A stretch of 64,000 bases of DNA from Limanda limanda (Eukaryota; Chordata; Actinopteri; Pleuronectiformes; Pleuronectidae): contig NC_083651.1 in assembly GCF_963576545.1 (NCBI RefSeq), forward strand, positions 15,237,580 to 15,301,579. The letters are read 5' to 3'. A program made the translations under genes and the position numbers. This document shows positions 50,957 to 63,960 of this stretch, in pieces. Below the pieces are notes generated by a model that saw nothing but the letters and a program-made list of their open reading frames with translations, was not told the DNA's origin and did no database searches. Positions within the stretch are counted from its first letter, which is position 1. The number at the start of each line of letters is the position of its first letter.

Positions 50957-51700
50957 TCATAACGCCGCAGCGTACGCAGAGTACGGTTCAAGTTGAGGTT
51001 TCCCCATCCCGGGGAGCAGAATGTACGCTAGGGGCGGCTGGAGTCCCGCTGAGGGCCAGGCCGAACAGTTACAGGGGATCATGTAGCCCGGGTTCCCAGG
51101 GGACGGGTGCGAGTGGGTGTGTGCGTGCGTCCCGCCGCCTACACTCCCGGCGAACGCAGCGGCGCTTCCCGGCGGGTAGCCCAGATGGGAGCCGTACGGA
51201 AAGGAAGATTGGTGGGAAAGCTCTGACATCTTGGATCCCAGGTCGAAAAAGGAGTAGGGGTTCGCGGACATGGACGGGTTGAAGAAGACCCGGGCCGCCG
51301 CGGCCGCAGCAGCCGCCGCCGCCTTGTCCGCGTGTCCCATGACGGAGTCGGACAGCGCTCCCATGGACAGCCCGCTGACTTTGAGCGCGTCGTGCTCCCC
51401 CAGGTTGTAGGGCATGGGGAAGGAGAACTTATCTTTCTTCATCAGAGTCTTGGGCTTCCGTCTCGGTCTGTATTTGTAGTCTGGGTGCTCCTTCATGTGC
51501 ATGGCTCGCAGCCGCTTGGCTTCGTCGATGAACGGCCTCTTCTCGGACTCGGTGAGAAGTTTCCACTCCGCTCCCAGCCGCTTGCTGATCTCGGAGTTGT
51601 GCATCTTGGGGTTCTCCTGGGCCATCTTCCTGCGCTGGGCTCTGGACCAGACCATGAAGGCGTTCATCGGACGTTTGACGTGATCCATTGGTTTAGACAT
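50957..51700 (-). CDS. sox21: SOX21 transcription factor (SoxB2), single exon
   Basis: SOX21 is a nuclear HMG-box repressor that counters SOXB1 factors and promotes neuronal differentiation. The 247-residue ORF starts [20 protein letters not shown], the invariant SoxB beginning. The HMG box spans about residues 8-76 and includes [15 protein letters not shown] and [17 protein letters not shown] basic KYRPRRKPK stretch follows. There is a run of 10 alanines before RVFFNPS, the SoxB2 signature [20 protein letters not shown], and the SOX21 end [18 protein letters not shown] to YAAAL. Human SOX21 is 276 residues and has extra alanine tracts that are absent here. Teleosts have sox21a and sox21b; the [18 protein letters not shown] segment and gpc6-dct linkage make sox21b more likely, but I am not certain. 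The gene has no intron, as usual for SoxB. Confidence 0.97.
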   Translation of the reverse strand: MSKPMDHVKRPMNAFMVWSRAQRRKMAQENPKMHNSEISKRLGAEWKLLTESEKRPFIDEAKRLRAMHMKEHPDYKYRPRRKPKTLMKKDKFSFPMPYNLGEHDALKVSGLSMGALSDSVMGHADKAAAAAAAAAARVFFNPSMSANPYSFFDLGSKMSELSHQSSFPYGSHLGYPPGSAAAFAGSVGGGTHAHTHSHPSPGNPGYMIPCNCSAWPSAGLQPPLAYILLPGMGKPQLEPYSAYAAAL

Positions 51701-52216
51701 GTTGGCACAAAAGCGATTCTAGAAAAAAAAAAAATAAGACAAAAACGCAGTTTAAAATCAAATTAAACCCAAAGACTAAACAACTTTACGCACAACAAAT
51801 CCCACACAAAAGTGCCGAACGCTCATTCAAATATCACTCCACGATCCACAACAACCACAGCTCGCGTTTCGCCTATACTTACTTAAAGAGTTCAGTTCTT
51901 CATCCCTCCGTTGTACGATCTGCTGAAAAGTACAAGTGGCTGCGTCCTGGCGTGCGCTCAGCTTATGTTTTCTGCTCCATGGTGGCATCCATCAGCGAGA
52001 GCCTGTGCGCCTTGAGCAAAGCTGGGTGGAGGGAGGGTGCAAACACACGGTCCTGTCGCCTGAGACTGTCAACAGCAGCAGCGTTTACGCAAGTGGATGA
52101 CAACTCCCGCTCGCCCCATGTGAAATACGAGGATTTGTGTGGCAGGTAGTGAAAGTGCAAGTGGCGCATGCGCAACAGCAGCAGCAGCAGGACGCGCATC
52201 CCAGTGTGGAGCGATT

Positions 52217-52219
<3 letters not shown>

Positions 52220-52265
<46 letters not shown>
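52220..52265. repeat. (TC)n microsatellite upstream of sox21
   Basis: About 21 uninterrupted TC units, 520 bp upstream of the sox21 start codon; the gene strand reads (GA)n. Confidence 0.92.
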
Positions 52266-52267
<2 letters not shown>

Positions 52268-52763
52268 AATCCCACCCTGAGATCGAAAAGAAAAGGCACC
52301 TCTTCATTATTATTATTATATATCTTTATTAAGGGCGTTTGAACCCAGAGTGGTGACCTCGTCTGCCGCCTGAGCTCATAGGTCTAATTTTCTGGATTAT
52401 TGTTTATTCTAATGAGGAACGTGTCAAAATGGAATTAGGCCTTTTTCTGATTTTTAAAAAAATGTCTCCTCTTCACATGGATGAAGGAGGGAATGAGACT
52501 CTTTAACACACACATATTATGAAGGTGGCTGCGGCACAGTCAGGTGCATGGATGACATCTGAGTCATCTAACTCTTAAAAAGAAGTTGCCCCCTCTTTCT
52601 TTTCCCGCCCTCTTATTATTAAAAACCACTTGTCATTACACGCCTAATCACCACTTCCTCTCTGTTCCATTTGTTTAATTGACAATCTCACAGGCTTGAA
52701 TCGGCTGTCACTTCTGTCCCTTCCCTTCCCCATGGGTGGCACTGCCATTGGGAAAAAGTGGAG

Positions 52764-52773
52764 TGTATGTGTG

Positions 52774-52845
<72 letters not shown>
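52764..52845. repeat. (GT)n microsatellite
   Basis: Two long GT runs separated by a TTCGT interruption, starting about 1.06 kb upstream of the sox21 start codon. Confidence 0.92.
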
Positions 52846-52850
<5 letters not shown>

Positions 52851-55649
52851 GAGAGACAAGAAAAAGTAAAGGAACGTCTTCTTTAATTTTCTAGATATTG
52901 TGGCATTTTGGCGTAAATACTAAAATGCTGAGGAGGTCTGAAGTGTTTCTAATCGCGCGCGGTGGAAATTAATTACTTTCCTGAAATCCCCCCTTTTCAC
53001 TTTCACTTCAAAGGACCTTCCCAAGGGCAGCGAATCGACAACTGGAATTAGGTTGTCGAATATTCAACTAAGCAATTACAGCTATCTGCAGGACTTGTTG
53101 AGTAAATTGTAGGTTTAAGTGGTTTGTTCTCGCACCTTCCCCGTTGTACATAATTATATACAGTGCATGTGTGTGGGACAAAAAAAGAAAGAAAGAAATA
53201 AGAGAGGAGGCTGCATGGAACAATATCATAAATGAGGAATTAGGCTGTAGGTCGATATAAATGGATGTCAAATTCAATTCATGCACTGTTGTTCTTTTTA
53301 TTTAACAGTTCAGCCTATTTAGGGAGAGTTTACACAACATCGAATTATTATTATTATTATTATGAATAGTAATAAACGTCGGATAAATAATAGTCCCGAT
53401 AACATGGGTATGTGAGTTGAGTGAGGACCAATTCCACTAAAATTGTGCGTAATTTCCAGCAGTGCCCTTAATTCCTGCTGGGCGTAAATGTCCCGTTTAA
53501 TGTGGAATTTTTTTTCTCCCTCTCTGTAAGGAACTTAAAAATAAAGCTGTCTGAGTGAGGCACCATTCTTTTGTCTCAAGTACCTGACAAGGTGAGGATG
53601 ATCCACGCCACAGAGAGAAGCAGACAGACGTGCTGTATAAACTCTGCAGCCGCAGCATCTCTCAGCACCGTGCGCGCCTCTTTGTCGGCTTGTCATTCCC
53701 TTCGATAACATTCCTGCAATGACGCGCTCCGTGCTCTCACTCCGCAGGAGCATCTACCTCTCATGACACAAACCTGGGGGGAGAGAAAATATATAGATAT
53801 GTGTGCCGTGAATTATGTGAATAAGTTACGGTGAAAAAGTTCATATCTGGAGGTGACCGTCACAAGGTGCGTAATTTTGCGCACATGCCAGAATTTGAAC
53901 TGGTCTATTTGGGGTATTTGGTGATTTAATATCACTTTCCCTATTCTATTGATTTTATTGTGTACAATTTTTTAATCACATCTTCTCACTGTCTCACCTT
54001 CTGCGTCGGTGTGTTTTTTATTAACATGTGTTTGAGGCTGTTACATGATGATGATGCCTGGGCCTGTAACAGGAGGTGAATCCACCCAGTGCATTTCCTA
54101 CCCATAAAAAAATGTCAAGATTTGTTATATCAATTGTAAAAATAAATTTGCAGGGCGAGAAAACATTAATTTATCCAATTTATTAATTTAGCTGAGATAA
54201 GACTCAAGTAATATTAATGTAATAATAATAATAGTAACACCTCCTGTCTGTGTTGCCCCCCCTCTTTTTCTTTTTTTTTTTACAGATGCCTGGGTGTTGA
54301 AAATAACACTTAAATAATTCAAGATGAGTTAGTGAGAGTGGGAGAATTACCTGCCGATAAAACCTGAGTCCAGCCTCTGAGACGGAGCCAGCACTCCCAC
54401 CTCACAGCACACGGTTGATAAGACTGAATAGAAAAATATCATGCAAATAGAAGGCAGACAGCAGCAACAACAAGCCCACGGGGACATTTTCCTATACCCC
54501 GGCAGAGATCGCACACAGTTCACTCCAAAGTGCTAAAGCCATCACTCTGAAATAGGAGCCCCTGGAGGTGCAAGAATCTTCATGATAGCAGCACCAAACA
54601 GTTTATTCGCTCCCCAACACTCCACATAACTCTGGGATAAAGCAGAAGCAAATTATGGAGAGGGTTGATGAGGATCCCTGGATAATCCCAGTTTGTATAA
54701 AGAGGCCTCGTCTATAAAGAATATTGCAGGATGTCTACTTCACCTCCTCTTTCTTTATGAGGTGTTGGGCGTTATTCTCCCGTTGGAAGTGGTGGGAGGG
54801 GAGTCAAGTTTGAAAGTAAATTGATTTCAAGGGAACACAAGTTGACCTCCTGCTATCAGATGGCTTTTCCTGGTGAGCATGGGTAAACAACAATATCTGC
54901 TGTTTGCCACTTCAAACCCCACAGAGTGGAGAGTATTTACTGCCACATGAAAGTTTGCTCATTACCGAGGAGGTCTGAAGAAAGGGAGAGGGAGGGGTCC
55001 TGATTGTGTACCTGATGTGGTTTCCTTTTCAGCTTGTCTGATCACAGCTCTGCCAGGATCTTCCTCCCTTCTTAGTCGTTTTTTTTCTTCCCCTCTTTCA
55101 GCTCGGCTGCTCTCACGCACGGAGGCCGGGGCCCAATAAGGCAGATGCACCTCCACAGTTGAAAGTCCCCTCGGTTTCCATCTGGTAATTTCCACTAATG
55201 CTCGTGCCAATTGCTCCACTTTTTCCAGATGATCTCCTGATTAGGGATTTATTCCGCAGATAAGCAGCACAAATGTGGGACAAAATATTTCATTAATTTA
55301 GCCGAAACCCTATTTAAAAGCATGACTGATGTAACGCTGGAGATGTAAGGGGGAATAAATATAATGTACTTTCATTGACAATCACTGTACATTTTCTGTT
55401 AACTCTCTTTCATCACGTTGCCTAGTTATATAAATAAACTCTAGTCGCGGATGATGAGGACAAAGAAATTCATTTTATAAAGAGATTTTTCAATAAGGAA
55501 ATAAAAATAAAATAGATGTGAATGAATCTTCCAGCAGAGCAAACATGTAACATAAGCTGAAGGACACAAGTGTTCAGTGCATGATGTGAAGGGTATATTG
55601 AAAGTCAATGTGTCACTATCACACACCATGAGCTGCAGGATCTTATCTT

Positions 55650-56060
55650 AAGTGAGCCTTTGATAAAGTGCTAATGACAAACAGTTTAGCGTTGCAAGGG
55701 ATCCAATTGATTACTATTTAAAGATGATTGCATTTAGATTAGAAGTCATTTTGTCTAATGAGGTTTCTTTACAGCGCCCACAATATGTAGAAAATATGCT
55801 TAATTGCAAGGCAATGTAATGATCGGATTGGTGAGGAGACAATGCCCGACTTCAGCGCCACTTCAAATGAGTCACACAGAATGCCTGAATAAATGCATAA
55901 TTAATGTGAATAAAGTTAATATTTGTTTTTGTGGTTCAGAGAGGTGACCTATTTTGAACGTTGTGTTCTGAAAATATATTCAATAAGTGCCAAATGAGTT
56001 GTGCAGTTCTTTAATCGCTCTAATTATACAGTCTTTATTGCTCCTTAGGGCAGACTTTCA
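55650..56060. promoter_or_regulatory. Candidate conserved non-coding element
   Basis: Motif-rich and repeat-free, with SOX/TCF-like CCTTTGATAAAG, homeodomain cores (CCAATTGATTACT) and POU-like GATTGCATTTAGATTAG. About 4 kb upstream of sox21. Composition only. Confidence 0.33.
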
Positions 56061-59000
56061 CGTCTTTGTCTCAGTGGGAATTATTTTGGTGAAGAACCAA
56101 AATATTTACTCAACCACAACCTAAATATTACGCATATCAAGAGGAATTGAGAAATAATCCCCTCATAGAGCGCAGTATTAACTTAATCACATTAGTCAAA
56201 ATACTATTGATAGTGGTCATGATCCCTACTGAGGGAATCTGTGATTCACAATAAAACAGCCATACAAGATAGAACACACTGGAGTGTGTATTAAAGACTG
56301 GGGACTGGAACAGGCAAATGGCCCTGAGGAATGTGAGAGTGAGTGAGTGAGTGAGTGTGTGTGTTTGTTTGTGTGTTTGTGTGTTTGTGTGTACGTGCGT
56401 GTATGCTTGAATGATGGTAAAGAGGGAGGAAATAGGAGTGATTGTCAGTTGGATCTTGAAGGACCTGAACTGACAGATACAACAAACTTTGAAAGAACAT
56501 TATGGAGGGAGAATGGCGACACAGAAGGATGTGGAGTCCGTGAGGTTGATAAGACCTTCATCTTTAAACCGCCGCTTGTCAAAGTATTATGTGTAATCTC
56601 ACACTGCAGAATATCTCCAGACCCCGAGGGGCAAACAAAATAGCAGCTGCAATCACACGACTCCCTGGATCATTAAAGAAAAGAAGAGGGAAAAAAACGA
56701 CCTAGCCTACCCCGTGCAGAAGTCGGATTTTTAAACTCTGACTGCCGCTGCCCCCCGCGGGGCGCATGTGTTTAGCTTAAACCTGCCGCATCTTCTCCGG
56801 TGCACGAGTCCTGTGGTTCAAATCCACAGATACTTGTTTACCTCCAGGCGCTGAGATGACTTTTCCCATGATAGACTATTTTGAACCATTTAGCAGATAC
56901 ATTATCGCCTGCCTTTCTTCCTCATTATATTCCCCTTATCGCCGCAGCATCGCTGCAAAGCCCCCAAATAGAGAGTTGTAATTACCCGGACTGCCACCTG
57001 ATAGCGGCCCTTCTATCAGCTTTATCACTCCAGGTCCTGCTAACTCATCACAGGGACAGAGGGAAGAAAAGGCCTGCTTGTGGCACAGCCTGCAACAGAT
57101 AGCTCATCTCAGATACATTTATAGTTGCAGTTGGGATCAGAGAAAAGTGATGCACCAAGGCAATTTTTTTATCCACCCCTTCCCTTCAACCCCCACAAAG
57201 ACTGCTCTCTCTCAGTCCTCTCCCAGTCTCTCGCTCTTTATGTGGCAGCTGAATTGAGGCCGCTCCACAAACAAAAAGTGATCCAATCTCCTTGAACCCG
57301 TGGCAGTGCAGTAACATGCTATTTGGGCTTTTCATAGTGTGCCATCGTCCTTGAGAGAAAGACAGGGGGGGGTAAAAATCCAGAGGGTGACTTGTTCATC
57401 TTTAACACTGCACAACAGGAAAGACACTTGCATAAAAGTTGACAGTATAGTGCTTCCAGCTTATTAACCACCTTTAACCCTTCTCGCAAGTTTCCGCGGC
57501 GTTATGAATAGGAAATGAAGCAGTGAATCTATGGATTTGTGTTCATCGGGGCTGAATGAACGCTGGTGAATGCGCTGAAAAGTTGAGATGAAAGGTCAAG
57601 ATTTATTCAGATTCAGTCCTTTGTAGACACACGTCTGCAAAAATGACAAGTGAAAGTTAAATATGATAAAAATCTACCTCAAGTTATTCACAGCTCTGCT
57701 CTTAAAGGTGACCTTTGTGATTTCTTTTTTTTCTCCTCTGCAGAAATCGTCGCCCATTGTCACATGTAACAGCCAAGGCGAAAGCATAAATAAAATGACT
57801 TCTTTCTTTCAGAAAACTTAACTTTAAATGTTTGTATGTATGTCCGATTGCAACAAGTGAAATGAGCTCTATGGAGTCGATATTAATTAATTTTCATAGA
57901 CTTTTCCCGAAAAACCTTTGAAATTAAGGGAAATAAATAAAATGTTGACGTTCTTTGACTTGCTGGCAGGACAAAAGTCCTTGAAAGAATGATTGCACCT
58001 CTCCTGCCACTTGGTTTCTTCTTTTCCGAGCGTATAATTGTCTGACAATACAGAGTGTGCGTTTGCATTTGTATGTCACAATCGCCATCCTGCATCTTTT
58101 CCTGTCATGCATTGTGCGTGCGGCCCCTGCTCTTCTCCATCACTTGAAACAATGAAAGGGCCTTTGTGCCTCTTCTCATCAGTATGTCAAAGAAACAGCC
58201 TTATAGTGACTGTGACCTCCATCAAATGGGAAAATTGTGAGGATGCATTGGAGCTCTATGGTTCCCATGGCCTGGGCTCATTCTGACAGAGGCACTCCAA
58301 CGCAGCCTGAAAAGAGAAATCAATCTTATGTGAGGAGATTAACTGACCAGGATAATAACCATGTAATTGAGAGAGGACAAAAAAGAAAGAAAAAAGTCCT
58401 ACGATCCTGAAAAGAGTGAAATGACTGAGTTCCTGCAGATGGCTCGTCGCTGCAGTGTTGTCTTACACACCTCGGGGGAAACAAGACATGTGGCCATTCC
58501 AACCACTGGATGAGTTCATTTTGCCGACTCGCCACACGGAGAAGGTCTGGTGATGGTCGCACTGCATTGTGGGCCGTGCTGCGCTCGTCCGTGGATGTGT
58601 CCTCCTATAAGCGCCGGTTTGAATGACAATATGATCAATGGGAGGGCAAGTGTCCTGTCAGCACGTCCTGTTCGCTGAGGTGGAGGTGGTGGACGTGGGG
58701 GGGGGGTCTGACGGTGGCTGTCTCAGGTGATCTCATTATTTGATGGACACCGCGGTGGAGAGGCCGCGCTCACACTATCCTCTCTCTCGTGTCGCTCACT
58801 TAATCAGGCCATTACTCATGCAGAGCGGCGAAAGGCACTTATAGGAAATATTGATCATATTTTGACAGAGTATCTCCCCCCCCCCCCTCCATAGTCAGCA
58901 ATGCTCTACACACCCGCCGCGTTGATACCTGCGCTAAGCATCATTAGATGCCATTGCAGAAGGGTTACACTTATCAGCATTCCAAAGCAGACAGCTTGTG

Positions 59001-59109
59001 TGTGGAGATGTTTGCCGAACAATTTCTCTGCTAATCTGTTTACTTGCAGTTGTTTATCTAAACAGCCTGAGAGGGGAGGGATAGTAAAGCAAGGGAACAC
59101 GGCTTTTCA

Positions 59110-59520
59110 AAAATTAAACACTTCAAAGCACTAATCGCCCGCGTGAAGATTAATGAATTACTCTTAACGAACGCTCGGCTCCAGTTTTTTCACTTGTGCA
59201 GTTTGGCTCAAATCGATGCCTACGCAGAGCTGCACACTAGAGAGATAGATAGCTATAACCCAAAGGCCAGGACCCTGCGCGAGTCAGATCACCGTCCCAT
59301 GGGACATTTGCTAAAGACGCTGTGACACGCCTAGAGAGCCCAGCTCCAGCAGGGGCCCCGGGGGCTGTTTGCGTTTGGCAGCACAAGCCAAAAGTATCTC
59401 CTCTGTCCAAATTAAGCCTCCGCCAAGGGTCAAGTGAAATCAATATGTTAATCCATAAATTGTCCCGTGTGATAATTACAGAGAGGAACAGTAATTACAA
59501 AAGACATTAATTTACTTCTT
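59110..59520. promoter_or_regulatory. Candidate conserved non-coding element
   Basis: Dense homeodomain cores at both ends (GATTAATGAATTACTC; GATAATTACAG, GTAATTACAAAAG, CATTAATTTAC) around a GC-richer middle. Composition only. Confidence 0.33.
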
Positions 59521-62097
59521 AGATTCTGTGCCAGGGGGAGAGGGTTTCACCCGCAGCCCCTAATTCATCTGGAGGCAAACAATTCACAGAGGAAGCGTCC
59601 TCTTTTTTTTCAGAGCAGCAGTCGATTCTTTTAAGGAACAGTAGGTGCACACAAGCCCCCGGTCTAAGCACTTTTGGATATATGCTAAAGGTTTTGTTTG
59701 AAGGTTCCCGTGTAGTCAACTCCAGGGTTCTTACACCGGTCAATGATCACAAAGGTTTCGCAGAATATGCACTTTTGTTCCCTGTGACAATGTAGGGCAT
59801 TAGCATAATAATAATATAAAAAACCTATAAGGGCTATTAAGGGATAAAACCTTGATGTCCTCAGCTAAGGACACATGGAGCGCCACACAAACACCACGCT
59901 GCTTTAATAGGGCGACAACCTGTATACATTTTGATCTTTTTTCTCCCCGGCCTTTTTGAGGCATGGCACAAACATGGTGCAGGCATTCTTCTCTAAACCC
60001 CAGGATGCAGCTGGTCTGCCACTCGCTGTGCACTGTCAAGTGCAAGAAATGAGTCTCTTTTATCAGGACGGAGCAAATCTGGGCTAATGTGTCTGGTAGA
60101 GAGTGTCCCAGGGAGACCCGCTCCCCTATTCTTTGGCCATTCTTTCCACTTTTCTCCTCTCCTGCACTTGGGATAATTGCAGTTTAATTGGGTGACAAGA
60201 AATGAAAACTGTGTCCACATTATCTAGGAGTATCTCTTTTTCCTCCAGCCTGCCATCAATTCAAAGAAGCCCATTTATCAGCACAGGGAAACTGATGCTT
60301 GGTCAGCGGAGGAGAGGCTTTGAGCACCGGTTAGCAAAATGAAGAGAGAAAGGGGCTGGTAGCAATGGGAGGGGGTGTGACAGCAAAGAAAAATGCTCTT
60401 TGTGTCTTATCGTAACCATACATTCATCTTAGAGATGCATATCATTCTAGTGCTCTAAATCAATAAGAAGACAATGAAATGATTCCAAGAATGATTTCTT
60501 TCAGGGAAGGAAAAGATATCCATTCTTCAACAAGAAATCATCAACAGTTTTCTTCGAATGCTTGAGTTTAACTATCCAGAGAAATCAGCAGCACAGACAA
60601 ACGAGCTGAAGACGATCAGCGCGTCTCCAGGTTTGAGGCTCAGATCTGCTTCATCGCCAACTCCATTCACTTCCTCAGCCTTCTTAAATTCTGCATGGCA
60701 AGGTTATAGATGCGAAATCGTACTCAGGCTACCCGCAGTTCACCCTTTTTGTTTGTGCGGTACTCAAGCTTAAAAGCGTCTTTCAGGATTCATGAATGCA
60801 CTTCATTTTCTCTTTGAGAACTTTGCTCTGATAGCTGAAAAAAGGAAGGTTGTTTAGAGAAGGAGGGAGAGACAATGAGGGAAAAATGAAAGCTTTCAGA
60901 TTCCATTATGACCATAGCCCTCTACTCTTTTGAGCTTTTTATAGTGTACCTTTCGCTCACAATAATTCCTTTTCACCTCAATATGCTTGCCAGTCGCTGG
61001 AGCACAATTCTAAATGGGCCTTGCATCAGGGTTATGGTAATACAGTAAATACTACAAAAATGATGGAGAGGCATTCGGAGGGAGGATCACAGAGAAGAAA
61101 ATAGCAGATCAGAAAACGGCTTCATTAGTACTTTGCTAGCCTCTGCACAGAAGTAGATGAAAGAAAAGAGACCTTGCCAGTGCACTACATACATACCTAT
61201 TCAGTCTCAGGTGCATTTTCTTTGTGCAGCACCTTTGCATGAAAATCTGTTGTACAATGACCAAGCTGGAGTGCCTTCCACTCTGAATGCAACTGGGGAC
61301 CTTCTCTCAACACAATGCATTTGAAGGTTATTGTTATTGTCTGCTCTCGGGGAGTGCGTACATGTGTGCGAAGACTTGCGCGCGTCTGCCGTGCATGTGC
61401 GGAGGTTGTACATCGAAGGTGGACAGAATGATGCAAACACTGTTAAAAAGATACCTGAGTCATATTTACATTGTGGAGACTTTTTAAAAGGTTTCGGCCT
61501 CTTTGCAGGACCGAACAGCTGCTTAACAACTGCTTGAGCCTGGAGGAAACAAGATGACAAGCATTGATATGAAGGTGGGCCGTATTAGCACATACGTCAC
61601 TTATACGTTAAATTTGTCGAGTACAAGCATATGTAGCAATGCTTTGTGGTGAATTGTGGTGGTTTTCACTCTTCATATGTTGTATGATTTGTATGGTTTC
61701 TGACAAATGCATTAAAAGTGGTTCTTGAAGGGCTGTTAGATGTGAACAGATCCACGTGCTATGAACCTGTGGACCTCGGTCCCAGATGATAAGTTATGCG
61801 AATTGGCTTTTAATATGGTACAACTCACCTTTTCTAGCAATATTTGTCTTTGAGTCTGTCTGAGCTCTGGACATTTTGATTCATAATTTAATTTTATCAT
61901 AATTATGTAATTTATGTTGTGGGGACCTAAATCTGTTTAGAAGAGAATCGTCCAATTGCAAGCATTACAACATGTTTGCCTCTATGTGCATGAAAATGTT
62001 ATCGTCTGTTTGCGTGTGTGTGTGTGTGTAAATGCTTATTTTGAGGTTTCATATGGTTTCATTTTTTGATGGTACATGTGCTCTGTATGTGTGTGTA

Positions 62098-62101
<4 letters not shown>

Positions 62102-62195
<94 letters not shown>
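62102..62195. repeat. (TG)47 microsatellite
   Basis: An uninterrupted run of about 94 bp of TG. A shorter run lies at 62012-62028. It is the longest perfect repeat in the window. Confidence 0.95.
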
Positions 62196-62196
<1 letters not shown>

Positions 62197-62689
62197 TGCG
62201 GTATTTCATATAATTTTTTGTAAATTTGTAATTACAAAGGGAATCATCTTGGACAATTATTTAAGAAATACATAAGATCTATGCGATGTAATTCAAATGA
62301 TATTTTTCTTATTACAGATATTCATTTTGATCATTTATATCAACTTAAGACAATAAACAGGGATCAAGGATTAATAGGATCAAGCTGACATAATCAAACA
62401 TGCACTGACGCTAATGCCTCTTTGCTCACCCTGTTGTGATCAATTTGAGCAGCAGCATGTAACTTCTAGGATAATTCCCGGTGGTTGGGATGAAAATCAA
62501 ATGCATGGTTATGAACCCAACAATGGGCGTATAGCAGTAGAGCTGATACTCAGGGCCATAGGCAGGACTATGTCTGCCACATCCATCCCGGCAGTGTTAA
62601 TCATTTTCACGCAGGGCAGCAGTATCAAATTGCTAAAGGAGAATTGCTTTAGCCTGGTCAGTGCAGGGAGCAGTTCGTCTAATCAGAGT

Positions 62690-63010
62690 GCAAATAAGGT
62701 TTGATCACTGTCCAGCGTAATCTGGCCCGCAAGCATTTACAGCACTAAATCAAGCACGGGGGGAGCTGCAGGTGCTGCCTCACAGACAGGCCTCCCCCTG
62801 GGGGCTCTGTGCTGGGGAATAAACAGCAAATAAATGGCAGTGCTGGGAGAGCGATGAGCTGATTAACTCACTGCAGGGCAGTTTCTCATTATCCCGTTAA
62901 CCCAGACGGAGACCTACCCAATCTTACACCTCGTCTCGCTTACAGTAGGGCGCTGGCCCGCGCAAGGCAGCCTCACATTGTCTGGGTTCTGCTTTCAGTG
63001 AGAGAGTTTG
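62690..63010. promoter_or_regulatory. Candidate conserved non-coding element
   Basis: Complex, non-repetitive sequence with GATGAGCTGATTAACTCAC and AATAAACAGCAAATAAATGG. It is proposed from texture and position in the sox21 flank. Confidence 0.28.
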
Positions 63011-63056
63011 TGCAGATGATGTGTAAAAAAAAAAAAAGTGGGGGTGTGAGGGGAAA

Positions 63057-63069
63057 GTGTGTGTGTGTG

Positions 63070-63101
<32 letters not shown>
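63057..63101. repeat. (GT)n microsatellite
   Basis: About 22 GT units with a single GC interruption. Confidence 0.92.
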
Positions 63102-63639
63102 GTGGTCCATCTCTGGGGAGACTGCTAATGTGTCAGCTCCATGGCTCATTTCTTTCAATTACAGCGGCTGGACGGAGAGAGAGCCCACCAGCAGTCCACT
63201 GACAGATCCATATGGGTCCCATCACCGCTTATCACCGGCCCACTTGTGGATAATTCATTTACCCCTTAATTGAAAATGATATATTACCAACAACAAAGGC
63301 TGTTATACATTACACAATTCACACATTGTTCACCGAGAGAATGTTATCTTGAAACCATTCAAACAGAGGTGGGAGTATTCATCTGAGCCACAGACATCAT
63401 TTTATAATTTACAAGAAAAAACAGGGACAAATAGGAACAGTGTTAATCTGAAATAATTTCTGTCTAGACTAAAGTTAAAACCTGTGTAAAAGAGTTATAT
63501 TGAAATAAAGAAAAGTCACTTTTCCGCTGTCTGCTGCTCCACAGAAAAATTAATTTCCCAATGTTGATTTAGCACGTCACCTGAATATAAAGCATCCTCT
63601 GTCATACTCTGAAATGAGCTGCACTGTTCCTCAATGTGC

Positions 63640-63960
63640 CTCCCCCTGTGGTTTCAAAGCGAATTAATTAACACGATACAGAAATAGGTAGAATGCAAAT
63701 GTTGGAGCCCCTCACTTTATGCCCGGGTATCCTTTTGTTCCCCTTTATTGTACCAAATTATTTAATTGGGACTCTCCGATTGTGCACAGACACAGGAAGG
63801 AACACAGGCCATTGTCCGCCTCGGTGCGAGCCACAATACGGTATCAAATTCAATTCCCATCAAAACGGGGCATGCAGGCTGCTGCAGAGCCCAGCCGCAG
63901 CCCTGGAGATTAATGAAGATCTGCATCAAGGCAAAGCGCTGGTCTGAGATGGGAGATTTC
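63640..63960. promoter_or_regulatory. Candidate POU/SOX-rich regulatory element
   Basis: Holds a perfect octamer ATGCAAAT (63693-63700), SOX-like sites in CCTTTTGTTCCCCTTTATTG (63731-63750), and homeodomain cores (GAATTAATTAACAC). POU plus SOX combinations are typical of neural enhancers. No alignment was available. Confidence 0.35.

Noticed and set aside
51332..51766. 144-codon plus-strand frame
   Set aside because: It is antisense to the GC-rich sox21 coding exon and has no independent support.
62066..62275. Frame encoding a long Val-Cys repeat
   Set aside because: It is a translation of the (TG)47 microsatellite. The same applies to the frame at 15450-15713.
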